Assembly: GCA_020633235.1 (NCBI GenBank)
Contig: JACKEA010000004.1
Coordinates: 62,001 to 126,000 of the forward strand
Length of the DNA: 64,000 nt
Reading direction: 5' to 3'
Source: Polyangiaceae bacterium
Lineage (GTDB): Bacteria > Myxococcota_A > Polyangia > Polyangiales > Polyangiaceae
Position numbers and translations under genes: made by a program
The notes under the pieces: generated by a model
The model's input: only the letters and a program-made list of their open reading frames with translations
Databases searched by the model: none
Told to the model about the DNA's origin: nothing
Part shown: positions 24,589-33,775 of the stretch, in pieces
How positions within the stretch are numbered: the stretch's first letter is position 1
Layout: every line of letters begins with the position of its first letter

Positions 24589-26108
24589 ATGATCCGAGTC
24601 GCACGCGTCAGCATTGCTTTGCCTTTCCTCGTCTTCGCCGGTTGCTCGGGTGGTGACCCCACGCCGCCAGCGACGAGCTCGGTATCCGAGGCCATCATTG
24701 GTGGCGTGACCGACAGCGGCACCGGAGCGCATCCATCCGTCGTGATGCTGACCAACCCCGGTGGCGCCTGCACCGGGTCGCTGATTGCACCGAAGCTGGT
24801 GCTCACTGCCCGTCATTGCGTGTCGCAGAACATCACCCAGGGCATCGGCTGCGACATCTACGGAACGTCGTCGAACGGCGATCACGTGGGCGCGGACTAC
24901 TCGCCGTCCAGCTTCAGCATCTACACCGGCGTGAACCCCAACTGGGGCTCTCCCGTCGCCAAGGGTGCGCAGCTGTTCCACGTGTCGGGCAAGAACCTGT
25001 GCAACGACGACATTGCCTTGATCGTGCTGGACAAGGCCGTGACTGGCTTGACCCCGCTCCCGATTCGGCTGGATTTTGGTCCGCAGATTGGCGAGCTCCT
25101 GACAGCCGTGGGCTACGGCGCCGTCAACGACAACCAGGTGGGCGCCGGAACGCGGCGCCGTCGCGCGAACGTCCCGGTGCGCAGCGTGGGCCAAGACTGG
25201 AACGAGCTGAACGGTGTCGGGGAATTCTCGACGGGTCAGGCCGTGTGCTCCGGAGATTCCGGTGGTCCGGTGTTCTCGCCGGCGGGGGGCGTCATCGGCA
25301 TCGCGTCACGCGTGTCCAACTGCTCCGACCCGAACGCGAGCGCCAAGTACGTTCGCCTCGACTACCACAAGGATCTGATCCTGCAGGCCTTCGCCGCCGC
25401 GGGCGCGTCCCCCGTGTTGGAGCCGGGCACGGCGCCCACGCCGCCCACCCCGAAGGACGTCGGTGAGAGCTGCAAGACGGGCGCAGACTGCAAGTCCTTC
25501 CTGTGCGGCCAGGGCTCCATCTGCAGCCAGTTCTGCTCGGGGACCAGCTGTCCCACGGGGACCTACTGCGCGGACTCCACCATCGTGATTTCCGGGCAGT
25601 CCGTCCAGGAGAACACCTGCGTGAAGCTGCCCGCGTCCACGGCCTGCGAGCAATGCCGCGCGGGGATTGCGTGAACGTCACCACGACGTGCCTGAACAAT
25701 CCCGACTGCAAGGCCATCCTGGATTGTGCCGACGCATGCAGCGACTCGGCGTGCCTGCAGGGCTGCCAAGCCGGTCATGCCGGCGGTGCGGACGACTACG
25801 ATTCCCTCAGCTACTGCGCTTGCCAAACCTGTCCCACGGAGTGCGCGAACCTGTGCACGGGTACCGGCGGCAGCGGAGGAGCAGGCGGCGCGCCGTCCGG
25901 TGGCAGCGGTGGCGTGGGCGCAGCGGGCGGTGGTGGCGTCGGCAACGTGGGCGGTTTTGCCGGAGCAGCCGGTGCGCCGCAGACCAACTCGTCCTCCGGT
26001 TCTTCCGGCGGTTGCAGCACGAGCGGGGGCCGCGCGCCCAACGCTCCGTGGTGGGCGCTGCTCGGTCTCGCGGCGGTGCTCGGCCGTCGCCGCCGGCGCG
26101 TCAGTTGA
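24589..26108 (+). CDS. Trypsin-like serine protease, MYXO-CTERM type (frame break at about 25.67 kb)
   Basis: ATG at 24589 follows GGAG at good spacing. A lipoprotein-type signal (LPFLVFAGCSG) is followed by an activation-type site EAIIGGVT and a chymotrypsin-fold domain with His in LTARHC, Asp in NDDIALI and Ser in CSGDSGGPVF, all three catalytic residues being present. A Cys-rich region (CKTGADCKSFLCGQG) follows. Near 25669 a GGGG run appears one G short: the frame ends in CRAGIA, while CVNVTTTCLNNPDCKAILDC continues in another frame, then a Gly-rich spacer and the MYXO-CTERM-like tail (GGCSTSGG...WWALLGLAAVLGRRRRR). Most likely one intact surface protease with an indel error. Confidence 0.87.
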
Positions 26109-27355
26109 AGGTCTGCCCGGTGTTCGGCTGCCCCGGGGTCGCCGTCGCCGGGCCCGACCAGGTGAAGCTCGCGTAGGCGTGACCGGTACCGGTCAGTCCC
26201 AAGGACTGGCCGACGGGCGTGGTGGAGAGCTCCGACACGCCGATGTCCGTGGATGCTTGGCCGGCGGCGGCGGCATCCGTGGGCGTAAAGCTCCCTTCGT
26301 AGCTCAAGAACTGGATCACGTTGTTGCCGGCGTCCACCAGCGCAACGCCATCCGGCTCGGGGGAGCCGTCGGCGCCACCGTTCTGGATGTTGGTGGCGTC
26401 GACCCACACGGTGCCGTAGCCGTTCTGCTGGTTCGGGATGCTGCCGCTCAGCGTCTTGGTCATGTAGCTGACGAGCTGGGTCGGCGAGCCGTTGTAGAAC
26501 ACCAAGGTGTAGCCGCTCAGACTCGTCCCGGCAGCGCCCGCCACTTCTACGCCCTCGCCAGTGTCCGTACCGGCGTTGTCGTAGTGGAGCTCGTTGATCC
26601 AAACGCCCGACGCCGGCGGGCTGCCGCAGCTTCCACAGCCGAGGGAGGTGACCTCTCCGGCGCAGATCGAGTCCCAGCCGGTGGCGCAGAACGAATCGCT
26701 GTCGCTCACACAGCCCACGACGGCGTCGCTGCTGCAGCTTCCGGCCGAGCAACAGTCCGAAGGCGTGGGGCAGGTGCCGCAACTCGCGAGCAGGGTCTCC
26801 CCGGCGCAGACCGTGTCCCACTCGGTGTTGCAGCAGAAGCTGTCGGTCGCGCACACGCACGCCTGAACCGTGGCGTCGTTGCAGCCGGTGACGCCCGGGG
26901 TCGCCGTGCAGCAATCGCCCCCACCCGTGCTGCCACCGGTGCCACCCGTACCGCCGGTGCCACCAATCCCACCCGTGCCGCCCGTTCCACCCGCGCCACC
27001 GGTTCCACCGGTTCCACCCGTGCCACCCGTGCCGCCCGTCGCACCTGCACCGGCAGCGCCGCCGGTCGCGCCCGCGCCAGCAGCGCCACCGCCACCAGAA
27101 GCACCGGCTCCCGCAGCGCCCCGCCGCCGGTCGCCCCCGCGCCTGCAGCGCCCCCCGTGTTGGTCGCCCCGCCCCCGCGCTACCCCCCGTACTCCCGCCA
27201 AAGCCGCCGGTGGCACCGCCGTCCGTAGCACCGAAGCCACCGAAGTTACCAAAGCCGCCGGAGCCTCCATTGCCCACGCCAGTGTCGGACTGTGCGCACC
27301 CCGCCACGCTCAGCGCCACACCGGAAACGACCACCAATCCAACTGACCGGAGCAT
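26101..27355 (-). CDS. Secreted lamin-tail-domain protein with Gly/Thr-rich linker (frame breaks near 27.1-27.2 kb)
   Basis: The start at 27355 (or 27379) encodes a lipoprotein signal (LVVVSGVALSVAGC, then AQSDTG). The following Gly/Ala/Thr linker falls into three frames between about 27200 and 27110, within long G/C runs, and resumes in the frame that stays open to 26101. After more than 20 GGT-type repeats come two Cys modules (CVCATDSFCCNTEWDTVC, CVSDSDSFCATGWDSIC) and a lamin tail domain (VWINELHYDNAGTDTGEGVE, LVFYNGSPTQ). LTD domains are common in exported bacterial proteins, often near nucleases or cell-surface proteins. The gene overlaps the 3' end of the protease gene on the other strand by 8 bp. 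Confidence 0.78.
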
Positions 27356-27447
27356 GCGCGAAACGCTACTGCGGGCCACCGGACGTGCAAAATACTTCGC
27401 CGTAACCGTCGAAGATCACGTGTGTATTCGTGGAGCCTGGAGAAAGT

Positions 27448-28104
27448 GTGAGCCGCCGGCGGGCCGGCTGGCCATGGTCCTCGGGAAGGATGCCGCGGCC
27501 GGTTCTCAAGCTTCGGGGCGAGACCCTGCGCCTGTTGGCGCCGGTGGAGGAACGCGTCTCGTTGGTCGAGGCCCTGAAGGCGAAGGAGCCCTGGGCGGAG
27601 CGCGCCTTGGTGGAGGAGCACACGGGGTACGTGGAACGCCTCGTCACCCGGGTGCTCGGTCCTCACGCGGACCTGGACGATCTGGTCCAAGAGGTCTTCA
27701 TTCGAGCCCTCGCCCGGGTGGAGGATCTCCGAGACGACGGCGTGAAGAACTGGATTGGCGCGTTTGCGGTGAACGTGGCGCGTGAAGCATTGCGCAAGCG
27801 GCGCCGGTGGAGCTGGATACGGATCGTCGCGCCAGAGGACACCCCGGACGTGGACTCGGGGGTCGCGTCTCCCGAGGTGCAAGCGGCGATGCGCGCTCTG
27901 TACGGCCTGCTCGACCGCATGGACCCCGAGGATCGAGTGGTCTTCACCCTGCGCGCCATCGAGGGGCTCGAGCTGTTGGAGGTGGCAGCCCTCACGGACC
28001 TCTCGCTGTCCACGACCAAGCGGCGCTTCAAACGCGCAGAGGAACGCCTTCGCGAGCAGGCCCGACGCCATGCTCTGCTTTCGGATTGGGTGGAGGAGCG
28101 ATGA
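27448..28104 (+). CDS. ECF-type RNA polymerase sigma factor
   Basis: A 218-residue sigma-70 family protein. Region 2 reads ALVEEHTGYVERLVTRVLG, DLDDLVQEVFIRALARVEDL and NWIGAFAVNVAREALRKRRR; region 4 reads DRVVFTLRAIEGLELLEVAALTDLSLSTTKRRFKRAEERL. The GTG at 27448 has GGAG five bases upstream and is preferred; ATG 27490 is an alternative. There is no anti-sigma Zn-domain partner; instead the next gene, overlapping by ATGA, encodes a FecR-type protein, so activity is probably controlled through that membrane protein. Confidence 0.92.
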   Translation: MSRRRAGWPWSSGRMPRPVLKLRGETLRLLAPVEERVSLVEALKAKEPWAERALVEEHTGYVERLVTRVLGPHADLDDLVQEVFIRALARVEDLRDDGVKNWIGAFAVNVAREALRKRRRWSWIRIVAPEDTPDVDSGVASPEVQAAMRALYGLLDRMDPEDRVVFTLRAIEGLELLEVAALTDLSLSTTKRRFKRAEERLREQARRHALLSDWVEER

Positions 28105-29276
28105 GCCACTCACTACAGAATCTGGCGGACCAGATCCGAGTCGCCCAAGACGAGGCGCTGGAGCGGCGTTCGCACGCGCCAGCGGAGCAACGCCTCGCCC
28201 GCATCCATGCGGAGCTCGGACGCAGGAGCGCCGCGCCCCGGCGCGTTTGGACCGTCACCGTGGCGGCTCTGGTGGCGGCTGCCGCCATCGTCGTCTGGGT
28301 GGTGTCTCGTCCTGCCGTTCCGCTCTCGGCGATGGCGGGCGGCAAGTCCGTGGAGGTGAACGGCTATCTGCACGCCGCCAACGCGGCGCAAGCGCTCTCC
28401 TTCTCCGACGGTACCCGTTTGACCCTCGCCGAGAACGCAGCGGTTCGCGTGGTGAGCATCGATGCGCGGGGGGCTCGGGTGGCCCTGGAGCGCGGCGAGC
28501 TCCACGCCGCGGTCATCCATCGACCCAAAGCACGCTGGGTAGTGGCGGCAGGTCCGTACCAGGTGCTGGTCACGGGAACGAAGTTCGACGCCCGTTACGA
28601 TCCCGGCAGTGAGACGCTGCGCGTCGAGATGCGAGAGGGATCCGTGCGGGTGACCGGCGGATGTCTGACGTCGCCACGAACCCTCGCCAATCAGGAGCAG
28701 GGCGAGTTTCGCTGCGGGAGCCCGAAAGCGGTCGCGCCGCCCCCGGAGCAGGCGAAGCCCGTCGCGCCCCCGCTCCCCACGGCGAGCGCGCCACCTCCCG
28801 CACCCAAGGTCAAGGCAGATTGGCGCGCGCTCGCGAGCGACGGGCGCTTCAAGGCAGCGCTCGCGGCCGCCGAGGCGGAGGGTTTCTCCTCGCTGTGCAC
28901 CCAGGAGTCGAGCGACGGCCTGGTGCAGCTGGGCAACGCGGCGCGCTTGGCCGGCAATCCCGCGCGAGCCGCCGAGGCGTATCTGGCACTGCGCCAGCGC
29001 TTCGCGGGGTCTGCGGCAGCAGCCCGCGCCGCCTTCCAACTGGGTCGCTTGGCGTTCGACGGCTCGGGAGACTACGCCGCCGCGCGCCGCTGGTTCGGCG
29101 CGTATCTGGCGGAGCAGCCGGGCGGCGGCTTTGCCCAAGAGGCGCTCGGTCGTCTGATGGAGGCGGAGCAGCGGCAAGGGGATGGCGAAGCGGCACGGCG
29201 CTCGGCGACGCGTTACCTCGCCCAATTCCCGAGCGGCGCCCACGCCGCGTTGGCCCGCACGCTCGTCGCGGAATGA
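28101..29276 (+). CDS. FecR-domain transmembrane regulator with C-terminal TPR-like repeats
   Basis: The 391-residue product has a cytoplasmic N-terminus of about 47 residues, a single membrane helix (VWTVTVAALVAAAAIVVWVVS), a FecR domain (about 95-205; FSDGTRLTLAENAAVRVVSID, LERGELHAAVIHR, YQVLVTGTKFDARYD, VRVTGG), a Pro-rich linker, and three TPR/YbgF-like helical pairs (AARLAGNPARAAEAYLALRQRF, AAFQLGRLAFDGSGDYAAARRWFGAYL). It is the likely anti-sigma or sigma-activating partner of the ECF factor. Both flanking junctions are ATGA overlaps, giving strict translational coupling. Confidence 0.9.
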   Translation: MSHSLQNLADQIRVAQDEALERRSHAPAEQRLARIHAELGRRSAAPRRVWTVTVAALVAAAAIVVWVVSRPAVPLSAMAGGKSVEVNGYLHAANAAQALSFSDGTRLTLAENAAVRVVSIDARGARVALERGELHAAVIHRPKARWVVAAGPYQVLVTGTKFDARYDPGSETLRVEMREGSVRVTGGCLTSPRTLANQEQGEFRCGSPKAVAPPPEQAKPVAPPLPTASAPPPAPKVKADWRALASDGRFKAALAAAEAEGFSSLCTQESSDGLVQLGNAARLAGNPARAAEAYLALRQRFAGSAAAARAAFQLGRLAFDGSGDYAAARRWFGAYLAEQPGGGFAQEALGRLMEAEQRQGDGEAARRSATRYLAQFPSGAHAALARTLVAE

Positions 29277-30253
29277 AGCTCCGACGTTTGCTTCTCGCGG
29301 CGGTGCTCTGGGCACAGAGTGCCTCCGGCGCCAGCGTTCGCTACCTCTCGAGCGAGGCCGAGGCGTTCGATCGTCGCGTGGTCGCGGAGCTCGAGAGTGT
29401 TGGCTTCGTGGTGGACCAGCCCGCGTCGGAGGTCGTCGAGCTACCGGAAGACTGCGTGGCCATCGTGCGCGTCAGCGGCGGCCAGGTGGAGGTGTGGCTC
29501 AATGGCGACGACGGCTTGCGACTGGCCGAGACGATGCCTCGAGATCCCACCTTGGACGAGGACAGCGTTCGCATCGCCGAACGCCTGCGGGGACTGCTCG
29601 CGCCGCTCGCCCACGCGCCGGAACCGCACGGCGAGCTGCCCCCACCGCCGCCCCCGATCCCCGCGCCGGAGCCGGAGCCGCCGCCGCCAGAGCCGTCCGC
29701 GCCGCCGCCGGTCGCGCCGCCGCCACGGCTGGAGCCCCCGCCGGACAGAGACTGGGAAGCCGGAGCGGGAGTGGCCGCGGCGAGCCAACCAGGAGGCCTT
29801 GGAACAGCTGCAGCGGTGTGGCTGCGACGGCGGGTCGTTGGCCATGCCTTCGGCGAGCTCGTCGGGCAGTGGCCGCTCACGTCGTCTCGCATCGAGCGCG
29901 GCACCGCGCGCGCGGATGTCGACGCGCGCCTGCTCTCCGCTTCGGCGAGCTACGCCTGGCTGGAGGAGCCCGCGTGGACGCTGCGAAGTGGAGTCGGTGC
30001 CACCTTCGCCTGGGTGGAAGCGCGCGGCGATGCGCCGTCGCCACGGCGCGCCAGCGACGAATCCGCGGTGCGCGTGCTGCCCCACGCCTGCGCGGACGTC
30101 GCGTTTCGGCTGACGCCCGCCATCGGATTGGCGGGGGGCGTGATGCTGGGCTACGCCCCGGCGAAGCTCGACATCGCTTTTGGATCGGACGTGGTGGGCA
30201 CTTGGGGTCGACCGCTGCTGATCGGTTTCGCCGGTGTCTCGTTCTTTCCGTGA
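29273..30253 (+). CDS. Third gene of sigma/FecR operon: exported protein with Pro-rich linker and barrel-like C-terminus
   Basis: A 326-residue exported protein (signal peptide RRLLLAAVLWAQSASGASV). Residues 20-110 form a small alpha/beta periplasmic domain (YLSSEAEAFDRRVVAELESVGF, VAIVRVSGGQVEVWLNGDDG). A run of about 40 residues is almost wholly Pro, Glu and Ala (about 122-162). The C-terminal 160 residues have alternating hydrophobic strands (AAVWLRRRVVGHAFGELVGQW, ASASYAWLEEPAWTLRSGVG) ending in GFAGVSFFP, where the terminal aromatic is typical of outer-membrane barrels. The Pro-rich segment could cross the periplasm. The ATGA overlap with the FecR gene makes it part of the same signalling unit; its exact role is unknown. 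Confidence 0.85.
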   Translation: MKLRRLLLAAVLWAQSASGASVRYLSSEAEAFDRRVVAELESVGFVVDQPASEVVELPEDCVAIVRVSGGQVEVWLNGDDGLRLAETMPRDPTLDEDSVRIAERLRGLLAPLAHAPEPHGELPPPPPPIPAPEPEPPPPEPSAPPPVAPPPRLEPPPDRDWEAGAGVAAASQPGGLGTAAAVWLRRRVVGHAFGELVGQWPLTSSRIERGTARADVDARLLSASASYAWLEEPAWTLRSGVGATFAWVEARGDAPSPRRASDESAVRVLPHACADVAFRLTPAIGLAGGVMLGYAPAKLDIAFGSDVVGTWGRPLLIGFAGVSFFP

Positions 30254-30286
30254 GCCGTCGATCAGCTCCACGGCCATGACAACGAC

Positions 30287-31321
30287 ATGAGCAAAGTCCT
30301 TCTTTCCACACTTCTTCTTCTCACGTCCGCCTGCGGGGGCTCCACCCTCGAGCCCGTGCAAGACGGCACCGGTGGCGCGGGCGGTACTGGTGGCACCACC
30401 AACACGGGAGGCACCGGCGGCACCAACACCGGCGGCAACAGCGGCGCTGCCGGCAGCGGCGGCCAATCGGCGTGCACCACGCCCAACCCGGCGGGCTGCA
30501 AACAGACCGGCTGCGACGCGGGCTTCGTGTGCAACACCGACGCGACCGTGTGCAAGCCGTCCAACTGCACCTGCGGCGCGAGCTCGAACACGTGGGGATG
30601 CACGCTGGACTGCGGCGGTGGCGTGTGCACGCCATCCCCGACCGGAAAGGACTACTTCGTTCGCATCGGTTTCACCGGCGGCCAGGTGAGCCTCTCGGAC
30701 TTTTGCGTCGCGTACTCGAAGAACGGCAACGATTTCGTGTTCGAGCCGCAGGGACTCTTGGCGGCGAACGGAGAAGCGCCCGAGACGTTGAACGGCTTTC
30801 AGCGATTCACGAAGTACTTGCCTCTCGACAAGGCGCCCTTGGCGTTCGCGTTGGCCACGGGCGGCAGCTGCAGCAACGTGTTCTACGTCGCCGAGACGCC
30901 CACCCCCACGCCCAACTACATGACGTTGCTTTCGGCGCCGTACTCGGGCGAGGCGCCGGAGGTCTGGGTGCTGCCGGATTCCGGTCCGCAATCCGGCTCG
31001 GTATCGTCGCGCTACCGGGTGATCAACGCCACCAGCTGGGCCGATTCGCTGAAGGTCGACTTGGACGGAGCAGATGCCAGCACGGCGTTGTTCGGTGCGC
31101 AGGGCGACTACAGCTACGCCACGGCCAGCGAGAGCCACCTGTGGAAGCTCAACATCGACGACGGCCAAGACAAGTACGTCGGGGACTTCGTCAACATCGA
31201 TCTGCTGGCGCTGAGCTACACGACGATCTTCGTCGTGGGTGCCTATCGCGTCATCGGCTGCCTGGACGGCAAGGGCCAGGACGCCACCTGCTTCGAGGCG
31301 ACGACGACGAAGCTTCAGTGA
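30287..31321 (+). CDS. Secreted lipoprotein with Gly/Thr spacer, Cys module and DUF4397-like repeats
   Basis: A 344-residue lipoprotein (lipobox TSAC, Cys16) with a 40-residue Gly/Thr/Asn-rich spacer, then a Cys-rich module (CTTPNPAGCKQTGCDAGFVC, CTCGASSNTWGC). The remaining 220 residues contain strand-rich units (YFVRIGFTGGQVSLSDFCVAY, RYRVINATSWADSLKVDLDG) that resemble DUF4397-type beta-sandwich repeats. No catalytic residues are visible. It begins 33 bp after the sigma/FecR operon on the same strand and could be read through from it, and it overlaps the convergent lipoprotein gene by 7 bp. Confidence 0.8.
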   Translation: MSKVLLSTLLLLTSACGGSTLEPVQDGTGGAGGTGGTTNTGGTGGTNTGGNSGAAGSGGQSACTTPNPAGCKQTGCDAGFVCNTDATVCKPSNCTCGASSNTWGCTLDCGGGVCTPSPTGKDYFVRIGFTGGQVSLSDFCVAYSKNGNDFVFEPQGLLAANGEAPETLNGFQRFTKYLPLDKAPLAFALATGGSCSNVFYVAETPTPTPNYMTLLSAPYSGEAPEVWVLPDSGPQSGSVSSRYRVINATSWADSLKVDLDGADASTALFGAQGDYSYATASESHLWKLNIDDGQDKYVGDFVNIDLLALSYTTIFVVGAYRVIGCLDGKGQDATCFEATTTKLQ

Positions 31322-32595
31322 GCCGTGAGCGCGACGTCGGTGCTTCCGGCGCTGTTGAAGACGATGCCCAGGCCGATGAGCCCGGCGCCGGCACCGGTGG
31401 TGATGAGCCCCCACTTCTTCAGATCGCTGCCGGTGGAGCTGTCGCCGCTCGAGACCAGGGCGCCGGTGAGCAGCGTACTGCCACCGCCGATCACGGCCAG
31501 CACTCCCAGGCTCAGGGTGGTGACGCCGAGCACTTGATACGTCGAGTTGCCCGGCGTCACCTTCACGTCCACGTCGCCCTGCTTGTCGTACAGCTGAAAC
31601 GGCGCCGAGTCCGGGAACGCCTCGCCGCTGACCGCCAAGGGCTGACCGAGGCGCGCGTCCAGATAGGTGTCACAGCTGCCGGAGCACAAGATGGTGCTCG
31701 CTCCCAGGCTCTCGTAGCCACCTTGCACCGGCCGCAGCTTCTGCACCCCGTAGCCGCGAAGCTGCACGTTCGAATCCGGGCTCTCGATGTGCACGCGCAC
31801 CACGCCGGGGCCGTCCGTCACCAGCGGTCCGCGAGCTTCCTCCACCGCGGGGGCCAGCGGCCCGGGCGCCATGCCCGCCAGGCTCGACAGCGGCGATACC
31901 TCCACCCGCAAGAGCGCGCCGCATCCATCCGGCGGCCCTTGATCTTCCGCGCTGGAGGTCTCGCAGGAGTGGGGGTCGCCATCGCGATTGAGGATCTCCT
32001 TCGCGCGGGACTGCCGCGCTCCGGCCCCCGTGCCGAGCACGTTCACGCCGCCGCCGGCTTCGCTTTCGGCCCCCGCCGAGAACTCGAAGGCGCCGGCCGT
32101 GAGGCCCGTGACCACGTGCGTGGCCCCGCTGCACGCTCCGCTCATGTTCTTGGCTTCCGTGCTGGCCGCGTCGTAGCGCCCCACCACGTGCATCGCGACG
32201 TCCAGCTCACCTGCTTTTTGCAGGCGTCCTTCCAGTGAGGCGGCGCCCACCGGGAGCTGCGCGTACAGCTCGTCGTTGTCGCGAATGGTCACTTGCTCGA
32301 GCTTCCGCGTGGTGGGCGTGTAGCGATACGCGCCGTCCACACGACACTGGCTGAGCACTTCCATCTCGCAGCCTTCGTAGCGCACGACCACCAGCCCACG
32401 CTTCACCGCGGCTTCCAGGGCTGCGCGATCGGAGGAGGGCCACTCGATGATCAACGGACGATCCGTGCTCTTGCGCACACCGCACTTGGTCTGCCCTTCG
32501 GGCTGAAATGTCGGCGCCTTGGGCTCGGGCGCCACGCTCCCGCCACACCCCACGGAAACCAAAGCGACCGCACAAAACCAAGGATTGAGCCTCAC
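31315..32595 (-). CDS. Lipoprotein with two C-terminal membrane helices
   Basis: A 426-residue protein with lipobox VSVGC (Cys17). Cys residues at CGVRK, YEGCEMEVLSQC, CSGATH, CETSS and CSGSC suggest disulfides. The segment EGCEMEVLSQCRVDGAYRYTPTTRK resembles proteins widely found in Polyangia that report a Cys-containing short segment then a TT-rich strand. Near the C-terminus a PEGA-like strand pair (GQPLAVSGEAFPDSAPF) is followed by two hydrophobic helices (TLSLGVLAVIGGGSTLLTGALV, GLITTGAGAGLIGLGIVF). A lipid anchor at one end and membrane helices at the other is unusual. Function unknown. Confidence 0.78.
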   Translation of the reverse strand: MRLNPWFCAVALVSVGCGGSVAPEPKAPTFQPEGQTKCGVRKSTDRPLIIEWPSSDRAALEAAVKRGLVVVRYEGCEMEVLSQCRVDGAYRYTPTTRKLEQVTIRDNDELYAQLPVGAASLEGRLQKAGELDVAMHVVGRYDAASTEAKNMSGACSGATHVVTGLTAGAFEFSAGAESEAGGGVNVLGTGAGARQSRAKEILNRDGDPHSCETSSAEDQGPPDGCGALLRVEVSPLSSLAGMAPGPLAPAVEEARGPLVTDGPGVVRVHIESPDSNVQLRGYGVQKLRPVQGGYESLGASTILCSGSCDTYLDARLGQPLAVSGEAFPDSAPFQLYDKQGDVDVKVTPGNSTYQVLGVTTLSLGVLAVIGGGSTLLTGALVSSGDSSTGSDLKKWGLITTGAGAGLIGLGIVFNSAGSTDVALTAH

Positions 32596-32742
32596 GGCAG
32601 CGTTCTACGATAGTTCACCGCGCTCCTCCCCTGCCTTTGGCAAGGGCGCGGAAAAAGCAGAATTCATGCCGTGCGCACCCCACGGTTGTGTGGGAACAAG
32701 GACGTTGGCTTTCCGGTTCATCGCGCCGGGGGCCGATTCGCC

Positions 32743-33447
32743 GTGAAGCCCGAAATCCACATCGCCCACCGGTTCCCCTCGCTGTCTCCCGAGCGCGCGC
32801 GCCGCGGAGCCCGCATCCTGTCGTCCACGCTGTACCTGCTGCTCGCTCTGGTGGCGCTGATGGAGCTCGGCAATCCGGGAATGGTGCGGCGCATCTCCGC
32901 GCAGGGTGCCGGGCGGGTGCTGCTGCTGGTGGTGGCGGCGCTGCTGTTGCTGATGACCGCCCTCGCCTTCGGTAACGTGATCTCCCGCCAGGACTCCACG
33001 CTCCAAGCCGGCTTCGGTGATGCACTGCTGCATCTCGCGATCGCCATTGGTGGCCTCGATCTCGCCGTCGGCAGTCGCATCCTCTCCGTGCCGGAGGGCG
33101 CGATCCTCGTCGCCGGGCTCGGCGTCCTGCTCTTCTCCGTCGGCCTGGTGGTGGCGCTGTGGTCGTTCCGCCCGCTCGAGCTGGACACCAACGCCATCAG
33201 CGATTGGCGGGCGCGTGAGCTACGGGCGATTCACCGCCGCGACTACCGCGTGCGGGGTAGCGTCTTCGCCGTGCTCGGCGGCTTCCTCGCTGCGGCTTCG
33301 GCGCACGCGGGCCTCACGGCGGATCACACCGTGGCCCACGCGCCCTGGCGCTTGCCCCTGCTGGTGGCCGCCGCCGCTGCCCTCGGTGCCTACGGCCTGC
33401 ACGCCCTTTGGATCCTCCGCCAAGAAGAACGCCTCTGGCTGAGCTGA
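32743..33447 (+). CDS. Polytopic membrane protein of unknown function
   Basis: A 234-residue protein (GTG start at 32743) with six predicted membrane helices, including LSSTLYLLLALVALMEL, VLLLVVAALLLLMTALAFGNV, LLHLAIAIGGLDLAV, AILVAGLGVLLFSVGLVVALW and LPLLVAAAAALGAYGLHALW. An Arg-rich cytosolic loop (DWRARELRAIHRRDYRVRG) lies between helices 4 and 5. No transporter or enzyme signature is recognised. The upstream frame extends to 32671 but adds a non-hydrophobic segment with Cys and Asn unlike a start. It stands alone between two oppositely oriented lipoprotein genes. Confidence 0.78.
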   Translation: MKPEIHIAHRFPSLSPERARRGARILSSTLYLLLALVALMELGNPGMVRRISAQGAGRVLLLVVAALLLLMTALAFGNVISRQDSTLQAGFGDALLHLAIAIGGLDLAVGSRILSVPEGAILVAGLGVLLFSVGLVVALWSFRPLELDTNAISDWRARELRAIHRRDYRVRGSVFAVLGGFLAAASAHAGLTADHTVAHAPWRLPLLVAAAAALGAYGLHALWILRQEERLWLS

Positions 33448-33478
33448 TCGTATTCTTGTCGGGGCGGCGCGAACCCCG

Positions 33479-33691
33479 TCAGTGCTGAGACATACAGCGA
33501 AGGCACGGCCCTTTTTCACCCGGCTTGCAGGGCGCGTCGTTGCACACCCCGAGCACGCCGCCGCCCAGCTGACAGCGATCTCCGCGTTCCACGCATCGTG
33601 AAGGCTCCGACTGCGACGCCGGCTTCGAGTCCGGGCAGCCGAGCTGAGCGATGCATAGAAGCGCGAGAATCGTCCAACGCGTGGCGGTCAC
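33479..33691 (-). CDS. Small Cys-rich lipoprotein, 70 aa
   Basis: A short lipoprotein (lipobox IAQLGC, Cys19) with a mature part containing paired Cys (CVERGDRCQLGGGVLGVCND, PCKPGEKGPCLRCMSQH). The pattern C-x5-C-x8-GVC ending in C-x-x-C-x-SQH looks like a defined disulfide module rather than random sequence, which supports a real gene despite its size. It lies between convergent and divergent neighbours with short gaps. Role unknown; similar small Cys lipoproteins could be adhesins or protease inhibitors, but this is a guess. Confidence 0.68.
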   Translation of the reverse strand: MTATRWTILALLCIAQLGCPDSKPASQSEPSRCVERGDRCQLGGGVLGVCNDAPCKPGEKGPCLRCMSQH

Positions 33692-33775
33692 GACGACGCC
33701 ACGGTGCCACGCCTTGGGCGTGGGTCAAGCGCGGTGGTTTTCGCGAGTGAGCGGCTTTGCTATGGCCCACGCAAG

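Noticed and set aside
26930..27110. GGT/CCACCGGTG microsatellite-like array
   Set aside because: It encodes a Gly/Thr linker common to exported proteins of this organism; not an independent element.
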